64,000 bases of DNA from Desulfuromonadaceae bacterium (lineage in GTDB: Bacteria > Desulfobacterota > Desulfuromonadia > Geobacterales > Pseudopelobacteraceae): the NCBI GenBank assembly GCA_028683435.1, contig JAQUIG010000009.1, positions 19,643 to 83,642 of the forward strand, written 5' to 3'. Within the stretch, counting starts at the first letter, position 1. Every line of letters starts with the position of its first letter. Below, piece after piece: positions 11,151-21,198 of this stretch. The translations under genes were made by a program, and so were the position numbers. Below the pieces are notes generated by a model, which worked only from the letters and a program-made list of their open reading frames with translations, had not been told where the DNA came from and did no database searches.

Positions 11151-11711
11151 ATGGTGCATGTGAAACTCATTGTAGACCAAATAAAAGATACGCCTGTTGT
11201 AATCCATTTTGACGAGCCTGTTGCGAATTTTCCTCTTCTTGCAGGTATGCAGAATGACACCGGCTGCCGCATTACCGGTAATATCCAAGGCGATATAACT
11301 GTTGCCCGTGAATTTGACAACATACGCGTTGCTGGAAGGGTAACAGCGCCTCTGGCTCTTTCCTGTTCCCGTTGTCTCGCTGATTTCACCTCTTTTGTAG
11401 ACACCAGCTTCACAATATTTTTTCGGAAAGCGAACCCAGCTGCAACCTCTGTTTCAGCCAATGATGAGCTTGAACTTGGCGAAATGGACCTGCTTTCTTC
11501 TACGTACTTCGGCGACGAAATTGATTTAACTCATGAGATTGAAGAGCAGGTTGCTATGGAGATTCCGTTAAAGCCTCTCTGTGATGATGCCTGCAAGGGG
11601 TTGTGTCACCACTGCGGCACCGATTTGAATACCTCCAGCTGTTCATGCAGCAAAGAGCCTGTCAGTCTTACGTTCAATGCACTGAAGGATTTTAAAGTAA
11701 CCCAAAAATAG
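11151..11711 (+). CDS. YceD/DUF177 family protein
   Basis: LSCSRCLADF...CKGLCHHCGTDLN cysteine motifs; immediately upstream of rpmF. Confidence 0.88.
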   Translation: MVHVKLIVDQIKDTPVVIHFDEPVANFPLLAGMQNDTGCRITGNIQGDITVAREFDNIRVAGRVTAPLALSCSRCLADFTSFVDTSFTIFFRKANPAATSVSANDELELGEMDLLSSTYFGDEIDLTHEIEEQVAMEIPLKPLCDDACKGLCHHCGTDLNTSSCSCSKEPVSLTFNALKDFKVTQK

Positions 11712-11756
11712 AGCGGTGGCACGAGAACGTGTATCACCAGAAAAAGGAGAAACACC

Positions 11757-11945
11757 ATGGCTGTACCCAAGAAAAAAACATCCAAATCGCGCAAGAATAT
11801 GAGAAGAGCCCATGATTTTTTAACTACTCCGTCATTATCTATCTGTCCTCAATGCAAAGCTGCAAAACTGCCGCATCGCACATGTCTTGCCTGTGGGACT
11901 TACAAGGGCAAAGAGGTTATCGACGTTTCCTCCGCACAAGCCTAG
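11757..11945 (+). CDS. rpmF: 50S ribosomal protein L32
   Basis: [19 protein letters not shown]...[25 protein letters not shown]. Confidence 0.97.
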   Translation: MAVPKKKTSKSRKNMRRAHDFLTTPSLSICPQCKAAKLPHRTCLACGTYKGKEVIDVSSAQA

Positions 11946-11957
11946 AGAACTGACCCT

Positions 11958-13013
11958 GTGCCACTTCCGAAACTGATGAGAGTCGCCGTAGACGCAATGG
12001 GTGGTGACAATGCGCCTGTCATTGAAGTTGAAGGGGCTGTCGCTGCCTGTCGTGAATTCGGCCTCTCGGTGACGCTTGTCGGTGATCGTCAGCGTTTGGT
12101 GTCCGAACTCGCTAAACACAACGTCAGTGGTCTTGATATCGATGTTTTTCATGCAAGCGAAGTCGTCGGTATGCATGACTCTGCTTCAGATGCGGTACGG
12201 AAGAAGCCGGACTCTTCCGTACGCCGGGCGTTCGAACTCGTCAAGGACGGCAATGCCTGTGCTGCTGTCAGTGCCGGAAATTCTGGCGCGACCATGGCAT
12301 CCGGCATGTTTGTTCTGAAGCGAATTAAGGGTATTGAACGACCGGCCATTGCTCAGTTGTTCCCGACTCTTAAAGGGCAGACGCTTGTTCTGGATATAGG
12401 CGGTAATGTTGATTGCAAGCCGCTCCATCTTGTCCAGTTTGCCATCATGGGGGAGGTTTACGCTCGCAACGCTATGGGAGTACTCTCGCCGAAAGTCGGT
12501 CTTCTCTCTAATGGCGAAGAGGATTCAAAGGGGAATGAACTGACCCGGGAAACAAACGCCATCCTGCGCAAGACGTCGCTTAATTATTGTGGTTATATCG
12601 AGGGTCGCGATATTTTCGCCGGGGCTGTTGACGTAGTAGTTTGTGATGGCTTCGTAGGAAATATTGTACTGAAACTTTCCGAGGGACTGGCGGATGCCGC
12701 GGCCAAGATGCTGAAAAGGGAGATCGTTAAGAGTTGGGTTTCCAAGGTCGGTTATCTGTTTGTACGTGGTGCTTTTGGCCGCTTCAAGAAGATTGTCGAC
12801 TATGCGGAATATGGCGGTGCTCCGCTACTCGGAATCAACGGTGTCGGCATGATCTGTCATGGCGGTTCCAACGTCAAGGCGATCAAGAACGCGATACGAT
12901 TTGCACACGAGTACGCCAAAAATGGTGTGTCGGAGCATGTCGCCGAAAAATTATCTGAAAATCAATCAGTCTTGATACGAAGGGATACCCTGCCTCCCAC
13001 CCCTGCAGAGTAA
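11958..13013 (+). CDS. plsX: Phosphate acyltransferase PlsX
   Basis: [12 protein letters not shown]...[10 protein letters not shown]...GNVDCKP motifs. Confidence 0.96.
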   Translation: MPLPKLMRVAVDAMGGDNAPVIEVEGAVAACREFGLSVTLVGDRQRLVSELAKHNVSGLDIDVFHASEVVGMHDSASDAVRKKPDSSVRRAFELVKDGNACAAVSAGNSGATMASGMFVLKRIKGIERPAIAQLFPTLKGQTLVLDIGGNVDCKPLHLVQFAIMGEVYARNAMGVLSPKVGLLSNGEEDSKGNELTRETNAILRKTSLNYCGYIEGRDIFAGAVDVVVCDGFVGNIVLKLSEGLADAAAKMLKREIVKSWVSKVGYLFVRGAFGRFKKIVDYAEYGGAPLLGINGVGMICHGGSNVKAIKNAIRFAHEYAKNGVSEHVAEKLSENQSVLIRRDTLPPTPAE

Positions 13014-13026
13014 TGGAGATTCAATA

Positions 13027-14010
13027 GTGAATGTCAGAATTACCGGAACCGGCTCTGCATTGCCCGGGAAAATTCTCACCAATGCTGAACTCGAACAGTT
13101 AGTCGATACCACTGATGAATGGATTACTACAAGAACCGGTATCAAAGAGAGGCGTATTGCAGCTGATGGAGAATATACGTCAACCTTTGCCGCTGAAGCC
13201 GCCCGTCGTGCTCTGGAAATGGCCGGGGTCCAGCCTGAAGAAATTGATCTGATCATTCTTGGCACCGTTACTCCAGACTTCCCCTTTCCCTCAACCGCCT
13301 GTATTGTCCAGGATCTTCTGGGGGCCACAAATGCAACCGCCTTTGATCTCTCGGCGGCCTGTTCCGGTTTTCTCTACGGGTTATCTATCGCTGAAAAATA
13401 TATCCGCTCCGGCGGTGCGCGAAAGATTCTTGTCATAGGGGCTGAAATATTGTCACGTATTGTTGACTGGCAGGATCGCAACACCTGCGTCCTGTTCGGT
13501 GACGGTGCCGGTGCCGTCGTTCTCGAAGCTTCTGAAGAGGGAGATCATTCCCTGCTTTCAACCCATACATTCAGTAACGGATCACACTGGAATCTTCTCT
13601 ATCAGCAGGGGAGCGGCAGTCGTAATCCGGCGACCGCCAGTTGTACAATAGATGAACGGCGGATTTATCTGACTATGGAGGGAAATGATGTTTTCAAGCA
13701 TGCTGTCCGCGGCATGGAGGAAGCTGCAGTAAAAGCCCTTGATGCCAACGGTCTCTCTCCAGCTGATATTTCACTCCTGATACCCCATCAGGCCAATCGT
13801 CGTATAATCGATGCAACTGCAAAGCGGCTCGGAATTGGCCCAGAGCGACTGTTTATCAATCTCCATCGTTATGGCAATACATCGTCCGCATCAATTCCCA
13901 TCGCACTGGATGAAACGAACCGCCAAGGAATACTTAAATCTGACAGCAAGATACTGATGGTGGCTTTCGGGGGCGGTTTTACGTATGCCTCTGCGCTGAT
14001 AAAGTGGTAG
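13027..14010 (+). CDS. fabH: 3-oxoacyl-ACP synthase III
   Basis: TTDEWITTRTGIKERR; DLSAACSGFLYGL active-site Cys; LLIPHQANRRI. Confidence 0.96.
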   Translation: MNVRITGTGSALPGKILTNAELEQLVDTTDEWITTRTGIKERRIAADGEYTSTFAAEAARRALEMAGVQPEEIDLIILGTVTPDFPFPSTACIVQDLLGATNATAFDLSAACSGFLYGLSIAEKYIRSGGARKILVIGAEILSRIVDWQDRNTCVLFGDGAGAVVLEASEEGDHSLLSTHTFSNGSHWNLLYQQGSGSRNPATASCTIDERRIYLTMEGNDVFKHAVRGMEEAAVKALDANGLSPADISLLIPHQANRRIIDATAKRLGIGPERLFINLHRYGNTSSASIPIALDETNRQGILKSDSKILMVAFGGGFTYASALIKW

Positions 14011-14046
14011 CAAGCCCGAATAATATCGTGAAACAAGGATATTTAT

Positions 14047-14973
14047 ATGTCTAAAACGGCTTTTATTTTTCCGGGGCAAGGCTCCCAGTATTCAGGAATG
14101 GGAAAGGAATTGGCAGATACGTTTCCGGTTGCACGGCATCTTTTTGAAGAAGCCGACGATGCTCTTGGATTTAAATTGTCAACACTCTGCTTCGCTGGGA
14201 GTGATGCCGATCTCAAGCTTACCGCCAACACACAGCCCGCGATCCTGGCGACAAGCATAGCAACCTTGAGAGTTGCCCAGCAGGAATCAGGTCTGTTAGC
14301 GGATTATGTGGCCGGTCATTCGCTTGGTGAATATTCTGCGCTGGTCTGCTCAGAAGCCCTCTCTTTCGCTGATGCGGTCAGAACGGTGCGATCCCGTGGG
14401 ACATTCATGCAGGAAGCTGTTCCTGTCGGTAGCGGAACAATGGCTGCCATGCTTGGTGTTGAGCGTGAGGTCCTTGAAGAAATCTGCCGTGAAGCCGCTG
14501 AAGGGGAGGTCGTCTCTCCAGCAAACTTTAATTCTCCGGGTCAGATCGTTATTGCCGGATCGGTTGCGGCTGTTGCGCGTGCAATTGAAATTGCCAAGGG
14601 TCGCGGTTTCCGAAAATCCATGTTGCTGCCGGTCAGTGCCCCCTTTCATTGCGCAATGATGAAACCGGCTGCGGATCGTCTGGCGGCGGTACTGGATAAG
14701 ATAACAGTGTTCGATGTGAACGTGCCGGTGATCGCAAATGCTGATGCAGCAGCTAACAGTGACAAAGATCGGGTAACCCCCCTGCTCGTTACGCAAGTCT
14801 GTTCTCCTGTGCTGTGGGAACAGTCCGTTACTGCGATGACGACCCTGGGGGTAACAAAGTTTGTTGAGATAGGCCCCGGCAAGGTTCTGTCCGGACTGGT
14901 AAAACGTATTACAAGGGAAGTGGCAACCGCAAATGTGGAAGATATTGCCTCTTTGAAACTGCTGGCTACCTGA
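14047..14973 (+). CDS. fabD: Malonyl-CoA:ACP transacylase
   Basis: AFIFPGQGSQYSGMGKEL and VAGHSLGEYSAL. Confidence 0.96.
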   Translation: MSKTAFIFPGQGSQYSGMGKELADTFPVARHLFEEADDALGFKLSTLCFAGSDADLKLTANTQPAILATSIATLRVAQQESGLLADYVAGHSLGEYSALVCSEALSFADAVRTVRSRGTFMQEAVPVGSGTMAAMLGVEREVLEEICREAAEGEVVSPANFNSPGQIVIAGSVAAVARAIEIAKGRGFRKSMLLPVSAPFHCAMMKPAADRLAAVLDKITVFDVNVPVIANADAAANSDKDRVTPLLVTQVCSPVLWEQSVTAMTTLGVTKFVEIGPGKVLSGLVKRITREVATANVEDIASLKLLAT

Positions 14974-15015
14974 TTCCGCTCTAATCGGTATTACTTTTGC
15001 CAAGGGGAACTAACT

Positions 15016-15453
15016 ATGCTCGATATTAATGAAATAATGAAAATTCTGCCCCACCGTTATCCGTTTTTGCTGGTTGACAAGATTCTGGAAATTGAACTCG
15101 GCAAAAGCATAATTGGTATAAAAAACGTCAGCATCAATGAGCCATTCTTTCCAGGACATTTTCCTGAACATCCCGTTATGCCAGGGGTGTTGATTATCGA
15201 GGCTATGGCTCAGGTAGCCGCAATATTAGCTTATTCCTCTGATGAAAGCATTCGTTCCAAGATCACATATTTTGTTGGCATCGACAATGCCCGTTTTCGC
15301 AAACCGGTCATGCCTGGAGACCAACTCCGCTTTGAAATTGAGGCAACCGGATGTAAACGGGGTATCTGGATCTTTAATGCCAAGGCGCTTGTTGACGGAA
15401 AGCTGGTCACAGAAGCGGAACTGAAGGCAACTTTTGCTGATAAAAACAAATAA
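15016..15453 (+). CDS. fabZ: 3-hydroxyacyl-ACP dehydratase FabZ
   Basis: [16 protein letters not shown]...[23 protein letters not shown]. Confidence 0.95.
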   Translation: MLDINEIMKILPHRYPFLLVDKILEIELGKSIIGIKNVSINEPFFPGHFPEHPVMPGVLIIEAMAQVAAILAYSSDESIRSKITYFVGIDNARFRKPVMPGDQLRFEIEATGCKRGIWIFNAKALVDGKLVTEAELKATFADKNK

Positions 15454-15480
15454 GATACGGTTATTACGAAAGGATTAATC

Positions 15481-16218
15481 ATGCCTAAAGAGAAAGTTGC
15501 TGTCATCACAGGAGCATCACGTGGAATCGGCAGAAGTATCGCACTGGCGCTGGCAGCCAAGGGGGCGACCATTGTAGCTGTAGATATGGATCAAGTTTCT
15601 ACCGAGGCGGTTGTAGCTGAACTGCAGGCGGCCGGCGGCAAGGCGCTGGCAGTGGTTGGGAATGTGACCGCATCAGCAGATGTAGAGCGGATGATTGATG
15701 CTGCTATTGAGGCCTTTGGTCGTGTAGATATTCTCGTCAACAATGCCGGTATTACCCGTGATGGTCTACTGATGCGCATGAAGGAGGAGGATTGGGACGC
15801 CGTTCTGAACGTAAATCTTAAAGGTGCTTTTCTTTGCACACGGGCAGCCTTCAAAGTCATGAGCAAACAGCGCTACGGCCGGATCATCAATATTGCGTCT
15901 GTCGTAGGTCAGATGGGCAATGCTGGCCAGGCCAACTACTGTGCCAGTAAGGCAGGACTGATCGGTCTTACCAAGTCGAACGCACGTGAAATGGCAAAAA
16001 GAAGCATTACCGTCAACGCCGTTGCTCCCGGTTTTATTGCAACGGCCATGACCGATGCACTTTCGGACAAGGTTCGTGCCGAGTTGACGGCGCAGATACC
16101 ACTGGAGCGCTTGGGGAGTGCCGATGATATTGCCAATGCGGTTGTTTTTCTGGCTTCTGAAGCTGCCGGATATATCACCGGTCATGTTTTGTCGGTAAAT
16201 GGCGGGATGTACATGTAG
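15481..16218 (+). CDS. fabG: 3-oxoacyl-ACP reductase
   Basis: VITGASRGIGRSIALALA, NNAGITRD, YCASKAGLIGLTK. Confidence 0.96.
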   Translation: MPKEKVAVITGASRGIGRSIALALAAKGATIVAVDMDQVSTEAVVAELQAAGGKALAVVGNVTASADVERMIDAAIEAFGRVDILVNNAGITRDGLLMRMKEEDWDAVLNVNLKGAFLCTRAAFKVMSKQRYGRIINIASVVGQMGNAGQANYCASKAGLIGLTKSNAREMAKRSITVNAVAPGFIATAMTDALSDKVRAELTAQIPLERLGSADDIANAVVFLASEAAGYITGHVLSVNGGMYM

Positions 16219-16251
16219 TCCCGTATGCTGTCAAAAAAGTAGAAATATCGA

Positions 16252-16295
16252 TTGACATTTAAAGATTTCATGCTTAATTAAGCACACAGTATAAT
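16252..16295 (+). promoter_or_regulatory. acpP promoter region with 14-bp perfect palindrome TGCTTAATTAAGCA
   Basis: TTGACA 16252-16257; palindrome 16271-16284; TATAAT 16290-16295. Confidence 0.5.
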
Positions 16296-16337
16296 ACACG
16301 AAACCTGCAAAGGTTTAAAATCAAACGGAGGTGGAAG

Positions 16338-16571
16338 ATGTCTGATATTGCAAAACGGGTAAAAGAAATTGTTGCAGAGCAGTTAGGGGTTGAAGAAGCT
16401 CAGGTTTTAACCGAGTCTTCTTTTATGGATGACCTTGGAGCCGATTCTCTGGACACAGTTGAGCTGGTTATGGCTCTTGAAGAAGAGTTCGATATCGAAA
16501 TTCCTGATGAAGATGCCGAAAAAATCCAGACGGTGAATGACGCCATCGAGTATATCACCGAGCATAGCTGA
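16338..16571 (+). CDS. acpP: Acyl carrier protein
   Basis: [23 protein letters not shown] phosphopantetheine site. Confidence 0.97.
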   Translation: MSDIAKRVKEIVAEQLGVEEAQVLTESSFMDDLGADSLDTVELVMALEEEFDIEIPDEDAEKIQTVNDAIEYITEHS

Positions 16572-16584
16572 TATCGCATAACCG

Positions 16585-16613
16585 AGAGGGGGGTGACAAG
16601 CCCCTCTTTTTTT
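16585..16613 (+). terminator. Rho-independent terminator after acpP
   Basis: AGAGGGG-ggtgacaag-CCCCTCT followed by T-run. Confidence 0.75.
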
Positions 16614-16656
16614 ATTCTGACATAACTGAAGTAGCTGTTATATGGAGTTATTTACT

Positions 16657-17889
16657 ATGAGAAGAGTTGTAATTACTGGTGTTGGAGTCGTTTCACCACT
16701 TGGGAGCGGGAATGTCAAAAACTGGGATGCTCTCACTGCAGGGAAGTCCGGCGTAGGCTTGATTACCCGTTTTGACGCAAGTGATATGCCGGTCAAGATC
16801 GCAGGTGAAGTCTCTGATTTTAATGCAGAAGAGTATATTGATAAAAAAGAAATCAAAAAGATGGATCTATTTATCCAGTACGGTCTTGCTGCAGCTCATT
16901 ATGCTATGCAGGACTCCGGACTGGTGATAAACGATGAAAATTCTGAACGGGTTGGGGTTCTTGTTGGTGCCGGTCTTGGTGGTTTGCCATCGATCGAACG
17001 GTATCACACGCTGCTGAACGAAGGTGGTTTCAAGAAAATATCTCCATTCTTTATCCCGATGCTGATCATCAATCTTGCTCCAGGCCACATCTCCATCAAA
17101 TATGGGGCCAAAGGGCCTAATCTTTCCTCAGTCTCTGCGTGCGCTACCGGTACTCATTCGATTGGTGATGCCTACCATATTATTGCCCGTGGAGATGCTG
17201 ATGCAATGATAGCCGGAGGTACCGAGTCAACGGTTACTCCGCTTGGAATCGGTGGTTTTGCGGCCATGAAGGCGTTGTCTGACAACAACGACTTCCCGGA
17301 AAAAGCATCCCGACCCTTTGACAAGGGGCGCGACGGGTTTGTCCTGGCCGAAGGAGCCGGTATCGTTGTTATGGAGGAGTATGAATCAGCCAAAAAACGC
17401 GGGGCTAAAATATATGCGGAAATCGTCGGCTATGGCCTTACCTGCGACGCCTATCATATGACTGCTCCCTCACCCGGAGGAGAAGGTGCCGCGCGCTGCA
17501 TGAAAATGGCCTTGAAAAATGCCGGTGTTTCTCCAGATCAGGTGACATATATCAACGCTCATGGAACTTCAACGTATTTTAACGATCTGAATGAATCCCT
17601 AGCTATCAAATCGGTTTTTGGTGACCATGCCGACAAGCTGATGGTTTCTTCTACAAAATCAATGACAGGCCATCTCCTTGGTGCAGCCGGCGGTGTTGAG
17701 GCGGTCTTCACCTGTATGGCGATGGAAAAAAGTGTGGTTCCACCCACAATTAACTATGATATTCCCGATCCTGAATGTGACCTGGATTATGTGCCGAATA
17801 CGGCTCGCGACGCAAAGATTGAGTATGCAATGAGTAATTCACTTGGTTTTGGCGGAACGAATGCAACTCTTCTTTTCAAGAAGCTGTAG
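16657..17889 (+). CDS. fabF: 3-oxoacyl-ACP synthase II
   Basis: [42 protein letters not shown]; start chosen at MRRV rather than upstream MELFT. Confidence 0.95.
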   Translation: MRRVVITGVGVVSPLGSGNVKNWDALTAGKSGVGLITRFDASDMPVKIAGEVSDFNAEEYIDKKEIKKMDLFIQYGLAAAHYAMQDSGLVINDENSERVGVLVGAGLGGLPSIERYHTLLNEGGFKKISPFFIPMLIINLAPGHISIKYGAKGPNLSSVSACATGTHSIGDAYHIIARGDADAMIAGGTESTVTPLGIGGFAAMKALSDNNDFPEKASRPFDKGRDGFVLAEGAGIVVMEEYESAKKRGAKIYAEIVGYGLTCDAYHMTAPSPGGEGAARCMKMALKNAGVSPDQVTYINAHGTSTYFNDLNESLAIKSVFGDHADKLMVSSTKSMTGHLLGAAGGVEAVFTCMAMEKSVVPPTINYDIPDPECDLDYVPNTARDAKIEYAMSNSLGFGGTNATLLFKKL

Positions 17890-17904
17890 GCGAGGGCGGA
17901 AATA

Positions 17905-18348
17905 ATGATCATTATCGGAAGTGACCACGGAGGATTAACCCTCAAAACAGCTCTGATCAGTTATCTAAACCGCAGAGGCTTTGAAGTAACAGATGCCGGG
18001 ACCAATGGTGGTGCTTCGGTTGATTATCCGGATTTTGGCCAAAAAGTTGCTGAAACTGTAGTTGCGGGGGGGGCGGAATCGGGAATTTTGATCTGCGGTA
18101 CCGGAATTGGTATGTCGATTGCCGCCAACAAAGTCCCCGGTATTCGCGCCGCGCTTGTGACGGATGTTTTTATGGCCCGCATGGCTAAAGAGCATAATAA
18201 TGCCAATGTGCTGGTGCTTGGCGGCCGCGTCCTCGACGAACAGAAAGCCTGTGACCTTGTCGGTGCCTGGCTTGACAGCACTTTTGAGGGTGGGCGCCAT
18301 CAGGCGCGTCTGGACAAAATCACAGCTCTTGAAAGCAAGTATTCCTAG
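17905..18348 (+). CDS. rpiB: Ribose 5-phosphate isomerase B
   Basis: IIIGSDHGGLTLK...GILICGTGIGMSIAANK. Confidence 0.95.
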   Translation: MIIIGSDHGGLTLKTALISYLNRRGFEVTDAGTNGGASVDYPDFGQKVAETVVAGGAESGILICGTGIGMSIAANKVPGIRAALVTDVFMARMAKEHNNANVLVLGGRVLDEQKACDLVGAWLDSTFEGGRHQARLDKITALESKYS

Positions 18349-18385
18349 CTGCAAACAGAGTTGCAATCATCTTAATATCCACAGG

Positions 18386-18415
18386 CGGGACCTGCTACGG
18401 CATGTGTCCCGTTTG
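18386..18415 (+). terminator. Possible weak terminator between rpiB and glyA
   Basis: CGGGAC...GTCCCG stem followed by tttgttgttt. Confidence 0.4.
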
Positions 18416-18464
18416 TTGTTTGTAAAATGTCATACCTGAAAAGAACTTTTACAAGGAGAACCCT

Positions 18465-19712
18465 ATGTCAATCCTTTCCCAGTTTGATCCCCAGGTTGCT
18501 GATGCTATCCGTCATGAAACAGAGCGAGAGGAATATAATCTGGAGCTGATCGCCTCCGAAAACTTTGTTTCTGAGGCGGTTTTGGAGGCACAAAGTTCGG
18601 TCATGACCAACAAGTACGCCGAAGGGTATCCCGGAAAGCGTTATTATGGCGGTTGTCAGCACGTTGACGTTGTTGAACAGCTTGCCATTGATCGTGCCAA
18701 GGAGCTTTTTGGTGCCGATCATGCCAATGTTCAGCCGCACTCCGGATCACAGGCGAACATGGCGGTCTATTTTGCCGCATGCAAGCCGGGAGACACTATC
18801 CTCGGAATGAATCTTGCCCATGGCGGGCATCTTACCCATGGCAGCCCGGTTAATTTTTCTGGTCGTCTCTTTACCGTAGTTCCCTATGGAGTGACCGCTG
18901 AAACCGAAACAATCGATTATGCCGAGGTTGAGCGCCTGGCCGTCGAGCATAAGCCGAAACTTATTGTCGTCGGCGCCAGCGCCTACCCACGGATCATCGA
19001 TTTTCCCGCTTTCCGGGCAATAGCCGATAAAGTCGGGGCGAAGGTCATGGTTGACATGGCTCATATTGCCGGATTGGTTGCTGCTGGTGTTCACCCGAGC
19101 CCGATTCCGTATGCCGAGTTTGTTACTACAACGACTCACAAAACACTGCGTGGTCCTCGCGGAGGCTTGATTCTCTGTCGTGAAGAATTTGCCAAGGCGC
19201 TAAATTCTCAGATTTTCCCCGGTATTCAGGGTGGACCTCTTATGCACGTCATAGCCGCCAAGGCGGTGGCGTTTAAGGAAGCGCTACAGCCGGAGTTTAA
19301 AGTCTATCAGCAGCAGGTTATTAAAAATGCCGGGGCGCTTGCAGAGGCGCTGGTAAACCGCGGTTTCAAGCTGACAAGCGGCGGTACAGATAACCACCTC
19401 ATGCTGATTAACTTCTCAGGGACAGAGATAACCGGCAAGGCTGCAGAAGAGGCGCTGGATAAGGCCGGCATTACAGTCAACAAGAATACCGTGCCGTTTG
19501 AGACCCGCTCTCCGTTCGTTACTTCCGGCATCAGGATCGGAACACCGGCCTGTACTACCCATGGGCTCAAAGAGGCTGAAATGGATCAGGTTGCCGGTTA
19601 TATTGCCGACGCGCTGGCACATATCGGTGATGACCGGGAACTCGAGGCGATAAAGGATCAGGTAAACAACCTGATGAAGAAATTTCCTCTTTACGCCCAC
19701 AGGCTTGCCTAA
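18465..19712 (+). CDS. glyA: Serine hydroxymethyltransferase
   Basis: [53 protein letters not shown]. Confidence 0.97.
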   Translation: MSILSQFDPQVADAIRHETEREEYNLELIASENFVSEAVLEAQSSVMTNKYAEGYPGKRYYGGCQHVDVVEQLAIDRAKELFGADHANVQPHSGSQANMAVYFAACKPGDTILGMNLAHGGHLTHGSPVNFSGRLFTVVPYGVTAETETIDYAEVERLAVEHKPKLIVVGASAYPRIIDFPAFRAIADKVGAKVMVDMAHIAGLVAAGVHPSPIPYAEFVTTTTHKTLRGPRGGLILCREEFAKALNSQIFPGIQGGPLMHVIAAKAVAFKEALQPEFKVYQQQVIKNAGALAEALVNRGFKLTSGGTDNHLMLINFSGTEITGKAAEEALDKAGITVNKNTVPFETRSPFVTSGIRIGTPACTTHGLKEAEMDQVAGYIADALAHIGDDRELEAIKDQVNNLMKKFPLYAHRLA

Positions 19713-19735
19713 TTTTTAAATATCAAGTAGTTATG

Positions 19736-19769
19736 AGACCCTCTGGATACGTTCCGGCGGGTCTTTTTT
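19736..19769 (+). terminator. Rho-independent terminator after glyA
   Basis: AGACCC...GGGTCT followed by T5. Confidence 0.65.
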
Positions 19770-19807
19770 ATAGTGATAAAATAACCGATTAGCAGGAGAA
19801 ATAACGC

Positions 19808-21172
19808 ATGTCCGGAAACAGTTCCATATCCACCGAACAATTGCGCCTGTGGGACAAGCGCCACGTCTGGCACCCGTTTACCCAGATGCAGGAATGGGAA
19901 CGCGACGAACAGATTATTATCGTAAAAGGGGAAGGGTGCTGGCTGATTGATACTGACGGAAAGCGTTACCTTGATGGTGTTGCCTCCATGTGGACAAATG
20001 TTCACGGCCACTGTCGCCGGGAGTTGAACGATGCTTTAAAGGAACAGGTTGATCGTCTTGAACATTCTACCCTTTTAGGGCTGGCCAGTGAGCAGAGCAT
20101 TATTCTGGCGGCACGACTGGCCGAAATTACACCTCTCGGGCTGGATCGTTTTTTCTATTCAGATAATGGTTCAACCGCCATGGAAGTCGCTGTCAAGATG
20201 GCTTATCAATATCAGGTTCACGGGGGGCACCCGGATCGGAGCCGCTTTATAACCTTCAGTAATGCCTATCACGGTGATACACTCGGTGCAGTGAGTGTCG
20301 GAGGGATCGGTATTTATCATACGACCTTCAAGCCGCTCATGTTTGAGACGCTTCAGGCGCCAGCACCTTACTGCTACCGTTGTGAGCTCGGCTGCAGCAG
20401 AGATTCCTGCAGTATGGAGTGTATCGATGCACTTGAAAGTCTCATGAAGGCTAATGTCGAGAAGGTTGCCGGGCTTGTGATTGAGCCGCTTCTTCAAGGT
20501 GCCGGAGGAATGATCGTCCAGCCGGCAGGGTTTTTAAGACGTGTTCGGGAGCTGTGCGACCGCTATGATATATTGATGATAGCTGATGAGGTTGCCACCG
20601 GTTTTGGTAGAACAGGGACAATGTTCGCCTGCCAGCATGAGGACGTAATTCCCGATATAATGGCGATTTCAAAGGGAATTGCCGCAGGTTATCTCCCTTT
20701 GGCGGCGACAGTGACGGGTGATAAAGTCTACTCGGCCTTTTTAGGCTCTTATGCGGAATTGAAAACTTTTTTTCATGGTCACACGTTCACCGGGAATCCG
20801 TTAGCCTGTGCCGTTGCCCTGAAAAGTCTGCAGCTCTTTGAGCAGGACAATCTGCTGGCGAAACTGCAGCCGAAAATCGCCAAGGTTAAACAAATGCTGG
20901 GCAAGATGGAGTCATTGTCTCACGTTGGCGATGTGCGGCAGTGCGGCCTTGCTGCAGGGGTTGAGCTGGTCGAGAATAAGGATACCGGCACACCATACCC
21001 GTGGGAGATGCAGATCGGGATCACAGTTTGTCTTGAAGCGCGCAAGCGTGGTGTCTTCTCCCGCCCTTTGGGAAATACGATCGTAATTTTTCCACCGCTG
21101 GTTATTTCAAACGGCGAGCTGGACATGCTGTTCGATGTGCTGCAGGAATCAATACGGGTTGTTACAGAATAG
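19808..21172 (+). CDS. bioA: Adenosylmethionine-8-amino-7-oxononanoate aminotransferase
   Basis: DKRHVWHPFTQMQEW; SDNGSTAMEVAVKMAYQY; FIFHGHTFTGNPLAC-like motif. Confidence 0.93.
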   Translation: MSGNSSISTEQLRLWDKRHVWHPFTQMQEWERDEQIIIVKGEGCWLIDTDGKRYLDGVASMWTNVHGHCRRELNDALKEQVDRLEHSTLLGLASEQSIILAARLAEITPLGLDRFFYSDNGSTAMEVAVKMAYQYQVHGGHPDRSRFITFSNAYHGDTLGAVSVGGIGIYHTTFKPLMFETLQAPAPYCYRCELGCSRDSCSMECIDALESLMKANVEKVAGLVIEPLLQGAGGMIVQPAGFLRRVRELCDRYDILMIADEVATGFGRTGTMFACQHEDVIPDIMAISKGIAAGYLPLAATVTGDKVYSAFLGSYAELKTFFHGHTFTGNPLACAVALKSLQLFEQDNLLAKLQPKIAKVKQMLGKMESLSHVGDVRQCGLAAGVELVENKDTGTPYPWEMQIGITVCLEARKRGVFSRPLGNTIVIFPPLVISNGELDMLFDVLQESIRVVTE

Positions 21173-21198
21173 GCGAATCTGCCGTCCGAGGCTCCCTC

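Noticed and set aside
14350-15003. 217-aa minus-strand ORF opposite fabD
   Set aside because: Shadow ORF of fabD.
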